A stretch of 64,000 nt of DNA from positions 80,619 through 144,618 of the forward strand of contig MCFG01000147.1 in the NCBI GenBank assembly GCA_002104895.1, given 5' to 3'. A model generated the notes under the pieces. The model was not told where the DNA came from, made no database searches, and saw only the letters and a program-made list of their open reading frames with translations. Of the stretch, positions 21,732-31,500 are shown in pieces. The position numbers were made by a program, and so were the translations under genes. Origin of the DNA: Anaeromyces robustus (Eukaryota; Neocallimastigomycota; Neocallimastigomycetes; Neocallimastigales; Neocallimastigaceae). The number at the start of each line of letters is the position of its first letter. Position 1 is the first letter of the stretch.

Positions 21732-24700
21732 TTACCGTCATAATACTACTCATTTAGAGAATATTAATGAAAATACTGATTTAAGTTGTATCTATTATAC
21801 TTCAGGTACTACAGGAAAACCAAAAGGGGTTATGATTACTCATAAAAATTTAATAAATTGTTGTGCTCATAACTTAACCACCAAAACTACTTATGATTTT
21901 ATCTCTGAAAGATTTCAAAATGTTTTAAGTTTTACAAAATTTACTTTTGGTGTATCTATTTTAGAAATATTTTTCCCCTTATTACATAATAAAACTGTTG
22001 TTTTATGTAGTGAAAAAGAATTTAATGATCCTACTTTATTAGGAAATTTAATTAATAATTATCATGTTGATTTAATGTTAGGTATTCCTACAAGAATTAG
22101 TAAATATTTAAATAATGAAGTTTTTAGAAATTCTATTTCTAGACTTAAATCTGTTATGTTTGGTGGGGAAAAATTAACTTTAAATTTTTTGAATCATGTT
22201 AATACCTATTTAAATGCTTATATTTATAGTGCTTATGGTCAAACCGAATGTACGGTTACTTGTTCCATAGGTCGTATTTATGTTGAAGAAGTCAATGGAA
22301 GTAGAGAAATTTCTATTGGTAGACCTTCAGGTAATAATGAAGTTTATATTTTAGATGATGATTTAAAACCAGTTCCAATTGGTGTAGAAGGTGATATTTA
22401 TATATCTAGTAATGGTATTAGTCTTGGATACTTTAATAATGAAGAATTAACGAATGAAACATTTATTCCATGTCCTTTTAATTCTAGAAAAATGTATCAA
22501 ACTGGGGATATTGGAAAATGGTCCTTTGACGGTGAAATTATTTGTACTGGAAGAAAAGATTTTCAAGTTAAAATTCATGGTCTTAGAATTGAACCTTCAG
22601 AAATTGATAATAATTTAAAAGAATTGAAAGAAATTGGATTTTCCATTACTATTGATAAAACTAATTTAAATGGTGAAAAATGTTTAGTTTGTTATTATAC
22701 TTTGAAAAAAGATACTAATCCTCTCACCGAAAAAGATCTTCGAAATTATTTATTGACTAAACTTCCAGTATATATGATACCAAGTTACTTTTTAAAAATT
22801 GATGAAATTCCTTTAACATTACATGGAAAATTAGATAGAAGATCTTTACCAGAACCAAATTTTGAAGAATTAATGAAAAAGGAAAAATCTACTTATGCTC
22901 CACCTATCAATGAAATTGAAGAAAAAATCATAGAAATTTATAGTCAATCCTTTAATCCAAATATTAAAAATGAAAATGAAAATGAAAATGAAAATAAAAT
23001 TGGAAGATTTAGTGATTTTTATGAACTTGGAGGTGATAGTTTTAATGTTATTCAAATATGTACTCAAATTGAAAAAATATATAATATTAAGGTTACTATT
23101 AAAGATATCGTATTACATCCAGCTGTTTATGAAATTAGTGAATTTATTGAAAATAAAATTAAGGATCATGAAACAGGAAATGTAGAAAAAGTATCCGATG
23201 ATTTAATTAAAATTAAAAAATATTCTTCTAAAGAATATCCAATTACCTCTCAACAAATGGGTGTTTATATTGATTCCATTAAAAATCCAAAAAGTATTAG
23301 TTATAATAATATGGATGCATTCCAACTTGATCCTTCCATTAATATTGAGAAAGTTAAGGAAGGATTTACTAAATTATTTGAAAAACAAGAAATTTTAAAA
23401 AGTAAATTTATTACAAAGGATAATATGGAAGGTAAAACAGAAATATATGGTATCATTGATGATGAATGTCAATTAGAATTTGAAGAATATATCTATGAAA
23501 ATGCAAAATCTTTTGTTAGACCATTTGATTTATCTAAGGCACCATTAATTCGAGTAGGATTTATTAATGATGAAGTTTTATTAATTGATATGCATCATAT
23601 TATATCTGATGGTACTACCCTTTCCATTATTAAAAATGAAATTAATCACTACTATAAGGGATTACCAATGTCTGAATTAGAAGTTCAATTTAGTGATTAT
23701 GCTATTCATATGGAGGAAATGAAAAATACAGAAAGATATTCTAAACAATTAGAATTTTATAGAGAAATGTTTAAGGAAGATTATGAAGTCATCAATATTC
23801 CTCAAAAGATCAAGGAGGATAAGGATGAGGTCAATGGAAGAAAAGAAAATGAAGTTGGAAAATGTGTCAAGGTTATTGAATCTTCCATGAGAGAAAAAAT
23901 TGATGAATTTATTCAATTCCATAGAATTAGTAAGACAGCCTTCTTTATTAGTATTTATGGATATATATTAAGTAAGTATAGTGGTCAAAAAACTATTTAT
24001 AGTTCAATGACTACTACTAACAGAAATAGTCATTATGTAGAAGACATGATAGGTATGTTTGTAAGTACTCAACCTATTCTTCTTCAATATGGCCAGGAAA
24101 ATAATTCCTTTTTAGATATTCTTAAAGAAACTATGGAACAATTAATGGAATTATATAATCATCAAGATATATCCTTTGCTGAACTTGTCAATTCTTTGAA
24201 ATTAAAAAAAGTTAATAATTCATTTATTTTCCAACCTAAAAACATTTTTAAAAGTAATAATTCAGAGGAAATGATATTCAAGAAGAAATCTGATCAAATT
24301 ATTTATAATATTTATGAAGAAGAAGATGTAAATAATGAATTCCAAATTAATAATGATAATACTGTCAAATTTGATATAGCTTTCAGTGTTGTTGAAAAGG
24401 AGGAAGAATATTTATTGACCTTAGAATATAATAATAGAATATATGAATCTATGATGATGGAAAATATTTTGGAAAGTTATTTTGAAATGATTCAACATTT
24501 AGATAAATTTAATGAAAATATTCAAGATGTGGACTATATTCCAAAAGAAAAAAGGAATAAGATGATGACTAAATTTAATGATAATGAGTATGAATATAGT
24601 CAGGATAAATTATATCATGTTGAATTTAGTCGTATTGCTAAAGAAAATGGTAACAAAACAGCCATAATATGTAGTGATATTGAAATTAATTATGCTGATT

Positions 24701-25560
24701 TGGATGAAATGAGTAATTCCTTAGGTCATTATTTAAGAGATCAAAATATTGGAAAAGGAGATATTGTTCCTATCATTAGTGAAAGATCATTCTATTTTGT
24801 AGTTGCAACTTTAGGTGTAATGAAATCAGGAGCTGCCTATTTACCAATTGATCCTGATTATCCAGAAGATCGTATCCAATTCATGATAGAAGAAGTTCAA
24901 GGAAAAATGGTATTAGAATATGTAACAAATAATGAAAATCGTGAAAAATTACAAAATCATAAAGATTGGAACGTTTATTCATTATCAAAACATAATTATT
25001 ATGAAAATATTAATGAATTAGAAAATATTAACGAACCAAACGATTTATGTTATGTTATATTTACTTCTGGTACAACCGGTAAACCAAAGGGAACCATGAT
25101 TACCCATAATAATTTAATTAATTATTGTTTGTATAGTCATACGTATCATGGAAAAGAAAGTTTATTTAAAGAAAAATGGGAAAATATTTTATCTTTTTCA
25201 AAATTTACCTTTGATATGTCGGTTAGTGAAATTCTTTTCCCATTATTAAACAAATTAAAAATTACACTTTGTAATGATGAAGAATATAATGACCCTGAAT
25301 TAATTGCAAAATTAATAAAAGAAAGAAATGTTGATTTCTTAATTATTACACCTACAAGAATGAAAAATTATATTAAAAATATAAAATTTAAAAATTGTAT
25401 TAAAAGTTTAAGAAATATAGTATTTGGAGGGGAATCCATCGATAAAGAATTTTTATCCTTTATCAGTGAATGGACAAATGCTAATATATATAACGGTTAT
25501 GGTCCAACAGAAACAACAGCTATGTGTAGTATTACACAAATTACAAATGATTACATTTAA
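21717..25560 (+). CDS. NRPS segment 3: most of A1, T1, C2 and the first two-thirds of A2
   Basis: Begins with the conserved ELFDYRHNTTHLENIN stretch, then the ATP-loop TSGTTGKPKG at about 21800, AYGQTE at about 22235, the TGD motif (YQTGDIGKW) at about 22500 and GKLDRRSLP at about 22830. The T1 serine (GGDS) is at about 23038. C2 has the intact HHIISDG at about 23592. A2 has TSGTTGKPKG near 25065 and YGPTETT near 25498, and is then cut by TAA at 25558-25560 between its A5 and A7 motifs. By hand alignment to the gramicidin synthetase Phe pocket (positions 235, 236, 239, 278, 299, 301, 322, 330, 331) A1 reads G-V-L-L-V-F-A-V-T and A2 reads D-M-S-I-I-F-G-A-M. A1 lacks Asp235, which suggests a non-alpha-amino substrate or loss of activity. 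Confidence 0.8.
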
Positions 25561-28500
25561 GAAAATGATGAAATTAGTATTGGTAAACCTACATGTAATT
25601 ACAAAATATATATATTAGATGAAATGTTGAAACCAGTTCCAATTGGTGTTGAAGGTGAAATATTTATTGGTGGATATGGTGTAGGTAAAGGATATCTTAA
25701 TCAACCACAATTAACAAAAGAGAAATTTATAGAATGTCCATATCATTTAATTGATGGCAAACCTTCAAGAATGTATAGAACAGGTGATTTAGGTAAATGG
25801 AATGAAAGAGGAGAAATTGTATGTTTAGGAAGAATAGATTTCCAAGTAAAGATTCGTGGTCAAAGAATTGAATTAAGTGAAATTGAAAATACTATTAAAG
25901 AAATGAAAGAAATTGAATATTCAACTGTCATTGATAAAAACAATGAAAATGGAGATAAATATTTAGTATGTTATTTCATAAGTAAAAAGATTAATAATGG
26001 AAAAGAAATCAGAGAATTTATGAAAAATAAACTTCCATCTTATATGATTCCAAGTTATTTCATTAAAATTGATAATATTCCAGTTACTTTTAATGGTAAA
26101 TTAGATAGAAAATCATTACCAGAACCAAATATTAAAGATTTAATGAAAGAATCCTATTCAGCACCAGAAAATGAAATTGAAGAAAAGATATGTGAAATAT
26201 ATAGTAAAATATTTAATATGAATAAAGAAGAAATTGGAAGATTAAATGATTTCTATGAACTTGGAGGAGATAGTTTCAATGCCATTCAAGTTTGTAATTT
26301 AATTGAAAAAGAATTTAAGATTAAAATCAATATGAGAGATATATTTTCCAATTCAATAATTTATGAATTAGGACAATTCCTTGAAAACAAAATAAATAAT
26401 GAAACAAGAAACGATAATGAATCATTTGATATTATTGAAATTAAAAAGCGTAATTGTAAAGAATATCCAATTACCTCACAACAAATGGGTGTTTATATTG
26501 ATTCTATTAAAAATCCAAATAATATTACTTATAATAGTCCTAAATTATTACAACTTAACAAAAACATAGATATAGAAAAGATCAAAAGAGCTTTACAGTT
26601 ATTATTTAGTAAGAATGATATTTTAAGAAGTAAGTATGTTGAAAAAGAAATCAATGGAAAAACAGAAATATATGGTACGATGGATGATGAATGTAAACTA
26701 GAATTTGAAGAATATACCTATGAAAATATTAAATCTTTTGTTAGACCATTTGATTTATCTAAAGCACCATTGATTAGAGTAGGATTTATCAAAAATGAAG
26801 TTTTATTAATTGATATGCATCACATTATTTCTGATGGTATATCAATCTCTATTATTATGACTGAAATTAATAAATATTATAATGGATTACAACTCTCCGA
26901 ATTAGAAGTTCAATTTAGTGATTATGCCATTCATATGAATGAAATTAAAAATAATGAATGGTATTCTAAACAATTAGAATTTTACAAAGAAATGTTTAAA
27001 GAAAGTTATGATATTGTAAATATTCCTCAAAAAGAGAGAACCAACGAATATAACGTCAATGAAGAAAAGGAAAATGAAATAGGAAGTTGTATTAAGGTTG
27101 TTGATAATTCAACAAGTAAAAGAATTAATGAATATGTTCAATCAAATTTAATTAGTAAGACAGCTTTCTTCATAAGTATTTATGGATATCTATTAAGTAA
27201 GTATAGTGGACAAGATATTATCTATACTTCTATGATGAGTGCCAACCGTAATAATCATTATTTAGAAAATATGATTGGTATGTTTGTAAGTACTCAACCA
27301 GTTCTTCTTAAATATGATCAAGAAATTAATTCATCATTTTTAGATATTCTTAAAGATAATATGACAAAATTAATGGAATTATATGATAATCAAGATATAT
27401 CTTTCTCAGAACTTGCAAATACTTTGAAATTAAAGAAAGTTAATAACGCCTTTATTTTCCAACCTAAGAATATTGTTGAAAATAACAATTTGAAGGAATC
27501 AATATTTTCAAATGAACAAAATCAAAAGATGTATTCTCTTTATGAAGAATATAATGAATTACAATTAAATAATAATAATACTGTCAAATTTGATATAACA
27601 TTCAATGTTATTGAAAATGAAAATGAATACTTATTAACTGTTGATTACAATAAAAAATTATATGACTCATGGATGATTGAAAATATAATTAATAGTTATA
27701 TAGAAATGATTCAACATTTAGATAAATTCAATTCAAATATTCAAGAAATTGAATATATTCCAAAAGAAGAAATGAATGAGATTATTAATCATTTCAATGA
27801 TAATAAATATGAATATAATTGTGATAAATTGTATCATGTTGAATTTAGTCGTGTTGCCGAAGAAAATGGTAATAAAACAGCCATAATTTGTAGTGGAAGT
27901 GAGATTAGTTATTTAGAATTAGATGAAATGAGTAATTCATTAGGTTATTATTTAAGAGATCAAAATATTGGAAGAGGAGATATTATTCCTATCATTAGTG
28001 AAAGATCACTCTACTTTGTAGTTGCAACTTTAGCCGTAATGAAATCAGGAGCTGCTTATTTACCAATTGATCCTGATTATCCTAAAGATCGTATCCAATT
28101 CATGATAGAAGAAGTTCAATCTAAAATAGTATTAGAATATGTAACAAATAATGAAGACCATTTAAAACTTCAAAATAATAAAGATTGGAATGTTTATTCA
28201 TTATCAAGACATAATTATAAAGTTAATACAGAAAAATTAAATAACATTAATGAACCAAATGATTTATGTTATATTCTTTTTACTTCTGGTACTACAGGAA
28301 AGCCTAAAGGTAGTATGATTACTCATAATAATTTAATAAACTATTGTTTATATAGTTTAACTTATAGTGGAAAAGGATATGTATTTAATGAAAAAATAGA
28401 AAATGCATTATCATATTCTAAATTTACACATGATATGTTTGTAGGTGAAATTTATTATTCACTTTTAAATAGTCTTAGAATAATACTTTGCAATGATGAA

Positions 28501-28572
28501 GAATATAACGATCCAATAAAACTTGGAAAATTAGTTATTAAATATATGTATTTAGTGTACCAACAAGATTAG
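25561..28572 (+). CDS. NRPS segment 4: rest of A2, T2, C3 and first part of A3
   Basis: Same frame as the preceding segment, continuing directly after the TAA with ISIGKP, then MLKPVPIGVEGEIFIGGYG, the TGD motif (YRTGDLGKW) at about 25780 and GKLDRKSLP at about 26095. The first in-frame ATG after the stop is 25624. The T2 serine (GGDS) is at about 26272. C3 has an intact HHIISDG at about 26818. A3 starts near 27830 with its TSGTTGKPKG loop at about 28285. The frame loses similarity at about 28548 (missing base) and stops at 28572. Hand-aligned A3 pocket: D-M-G-F-L-L-V-V-I, using residues from both sides of the shift. The T2 region is almost identical at DNA level to T3. Confidence 0.8.
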   Translation, partial: ENDEISIGKPTCNYKIYILDEMLKPVPIGVEGEIFIGGYGVGKGYLNQPQLTKEKFIECPYHLIDGKPSRMYRTGDLGKWNERGEIVCLGRIDFQVKIRGQRIELSEIENTIKEMKEIEYSTVIDKNNENGDKYLVCYFISKKINNGKEIREFMKNKLPSYMIPSYFIKIDNIPVTFNGKLDRKSLPEPNIKDLMKESYSAPENEIEEKICEIYSKIFNMNKEEIGRLNDFYELGGDSFNAIQVCNLIEKEFKIKINMRDIFSNSIIYELGQFLENKINNETRNDNESFDIIEIKKRNCKEYPITSQQMGVYIDSIKNPNNITYNSPKLLQLNKNIDIEKIKRALQLLFSKNDILRSKYVEKEINGKTEIYGTMDDECKLEFEEYTYENIKSFVRPFDLSKAPLIRVGFIKNEVLLIDMHHIISDGISISIIMTEINKYYNGLQLSELEVQFSDYAIHMNEIKNNEWYSKQLEFYKEMFKESYDIVNIPQKERTNEYNVNEEKENEIGSCIKVVDNSTSKRINEYVQSNLISKTAFFISIYGYLLSKYSGQDIIYTSMMSANRNNHYLENMIGMFVSTQPVLLKYDQEINSSFLDILKDNMTKLMELYDNQDISFSELANTLKLKKVNNAFIFQPKNIVENNNLKESIFSNEQNQKMYSLYEEYNELQLNNNNTVKFDITFNVIENENEYLLTVDYNKKLYDSWMIENIINSYIEMIQHLDKFNSNIQEIEYIPKEEMNEIINHFNDNKYEYNCDKLYHVEFSRVAEENGNKTAIICSGSEISYLELDEMSNSLGYYLRDQNIGRGDIIPIISERSLYFVVATLAVMKSGAAYLPIDPDYPKDRIQFMIEEVQSKIVLEYVTNNEDHLKLQNNKDWNVYSLSRHNYKVNTEKLNNINEPNDLCYILFTSGTTGKPKGSMITHNNLINYCLYSLTYSGKGYVFNEKIENALSYSKFTHDMFVGEIYYSLLNSLRIILCNDEEYNDPIKLGKLVIKYMYLVYQQD
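26095..26348 (+). repeat. Module-2 copy of a 254-bp near-identical duplication
   Basis: This stretch covers the end of A2 and almost all of T2. It matches 29313-29566 (end of A3 and T3) with two visible differences in 254 bases, at a distance of 3218 bp, about one module. The rest of the two modules is similar but clearly more diverged, so this patch looks like recent gene conversion or a recombination junction. Confidence 0.85.
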
Positions 28573-31500
28573 AAGTTTATATAAACTATAAAGAATTTTA
28601 TAATTCATTAAGAAACATTAAAATATTAATGTTAGGTGGTGAAAAATTGAATATGAATTTTGTTAAGAAATTAAGAATCTTTAAAAATATTAGAATATTT
28701 AATGTTTATGGTCCTTCTGAAACTACAGTTATTAGTAATGTAAAAGATTTAAATGAACATAGAATTAAAAATGGTTCTGAAATGGAAGAGAACTCAGTAG
28801 GAAAACCTCTTTGTAACTTTAATATGTATATTTTAGATAAAATGTTAAAACCAGTTCCAATTGGAGTAGTTGGAGAAATATTTATTGGTGGATATGGTGT
28901 TGGAAAAGGATATCTCAATCAACCAGAATTAACAAAAGAGAAATTTATAGAATGTCCTTATCATAATATTAATGGAAATCCAGGCGTAATGTATAGAACT
29001 GGAGATATTGGTAAATGGAATAAGGAAGGAGAAATTGTATGTTTAGGAAGAATTGACTTCCAAATTAAGATACGTGGTCAAAGAATTGAATTAAGTGAAA
29101 TTGATAATACTATAAAAGAAGTTGAAGGAATTGAGTATTCCACAGTTATTGATAAAGAACATGAAAATGGAGATAAATATCTAGTATGTTATTTCGTAAG
29201 TAAAAATATGAATAATGGAAAGAAAATAAGAGAATATTTGAAGAGTAAACTTCCTTCTTATATGATTCCAAATTATTTCATTAAAATTGATAATATTCCA
29301 GTTACTTCAAATGGTAAATTAGATAGAAAATCATTACCAGAACCAAATATTAAAGATTTAATGAAAGAATCCTATTCAGCACCAGAAAATGAAATTGAAG
29401 AAAAGATATGTGAAATATATAGTAATATATTTAATATTAATAAAGAAGAAATTGGAAGATTAAATGATTTCTATGAACTTGGAGGAGATAGTTTCAATGC
29501 CATTCAAGTTTGTAATTTAATTGAAAAAGAATTTAAGATTAAAATCAATATGAGAGATATATTTTCACATACAATAATATATGAATTAGGACAATTAATT
29601 AATAATAAAATAAATAGCAACGAATCGTTTGGATTAATTGAGGTTAAGAAACGTAACTGTAAAGAATATCCAATAACATCACAACAAATGGGTGTTTATA
29701 TTGATTCCATTAAGAATCTAAATAGTATAATTTATAATATTCCTAAATTATTACAACTTAATAAATCAGTTAATGTAGAAAAGATTAAAGAAGCTTTACA
29801 ATTATTGTTTAAAAAACAAGATATTTTAAGAAGTAAGTTTATTGAAAAAGAAATCAATGGTAAAACAGAAATATATGGTATAATTGATGATGAATGTAAA
29901 TTAGAATTTGAAGAATATACCTATGAAAATGTTAAATCATTTGTCAGACCATTTGATTTATCTAAGGCACCATTAATTAGAGTAGGATTTGTCAAAAATG
30001 AAACTTTATTAATTGATATGCATCATATCATTTCTGATGGTATCACTATGTCCATCATTATCAATGAAATTAATTATTATTATAATGGATTACAAATGTC
30101 AGAATTAGAAGTTCAATTTAGTGATTATGCTATTCATATGAATGAAATGAAGAATAGTGAATGGTATTCCAAACAATTAGAATTTTACAAAGAAATGTTT
30201 AAAGAAGATTACGATATTATAAATATACCTAAAAAAGAAATACCAGTCGTAAATAAAGATGAAATAAATGAAATTGGAAATTGTATCAGATTAATTGATA
30301 ATTCATTAAGCGAAAGAATTAATGAATATATACAAACCAATAAAATTAGTCAAACAGCATTCTTTATCAGTATTTATGGATATATATTAAGTAAGTATAT
30401 TGGACAAGATATTATCTATACTTCTATGATGAGTGCCAATCGTAACAATCATTATTTAGAAAATATGATTGGTATGTTTGTAAGTACTCAACCAATTCTT
30501 CTTAAATATGATCAAGAAAGTAATTCATTTTTAGATATTCTTAAAAATAATATGGAAAACTTAATGGAATTATATAATAACCAAGATATATCATTTTCTG
30601 AACTTTTGAGTACTTTGAAATTAAAGAAAGTTAATAATTCATTTATTTTCCAACCTAAGAGTATTGTTGAAAATAATAATTCTGATAAATCCATATTCTC
30701 TAATGATGATATTAACAAATTATATACTCTTTATGAAGAAACTGACGAAATTCAATTAAATAGTAATAATGATAACAGCACAAAATTTGACATAACATTT
30801 AATGTTATTGAAAAAGAAGAAGAATATATATTAACAATAGAATACAATAAAAATATATATGATACATTTACAATTGAAAATATAATGGATGGTTGTATTG
30901 AAATAATCCAACACTTAGATAAATTTAATGAAAGTATTCAAGAAATTGAATATATTCCAAAAGAAGAAATAGAAAATGTTATTACTAAATTCAATGATAA
31001 CAGCTTAGAATATGATTGTGATAAATTATATCATGAAGAATTTAGTCGTGTAGCTAAGGAAAAGCCTGAGTCTATAGCTTTGATATATAATAATAAAAAG
31101 TATAAATATTGTGAATTAGATGAAATGAGTAATTCATTGGCACATTATTTAAGAGAAAGTGGTATTGAAAGAAATGACATAGTACCAATTATTTGTGAAA
31201 AATCTCCTTATTATGTAATTGGAGCACTTGCAGTATCAAAAGCAGGAGGTGCATTTTTACCAATAGATATAAAATTCCCATTAGAACGTATTGAATTTAT
31301 ATTAAATGATGTTAAACAAAAATTAATTCTCGCATATAATGTGGAAGAAATAACAAAAGATTTAGGACAATATGATATATATAAATTAAATAATCATGAT
31401 TATAGAAATAACACAATGATGATAGAAAGTATCAACTCGCCAGAAGATACATGTTATATTCTTTTCACATCTGGAACAACAGGAAAACCAAAAGGAGCAT

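Noticed and set aside
25558-25560. Two adjacent NRPS proteins separated by the TAA
   Set aside because: The stop falls in the middle of an adenylation domain, between its YGPTE and TGD motifs, so neither product would have a complete domain there.
25558-25560. Stop codon reassignment (TAA read as an amino acid)
   Set aside because: TAA ends the ABC exporter, BSP and Tmc-like genes in this window, so ordinary termination is used.
20961-28572. Introns as the explanation for the NRPS frame breaks
   Set aside because: At each break homology resumes within a few bases, leaving no room for an intron, and no GT-AG pair flanks the in-frame TAA.
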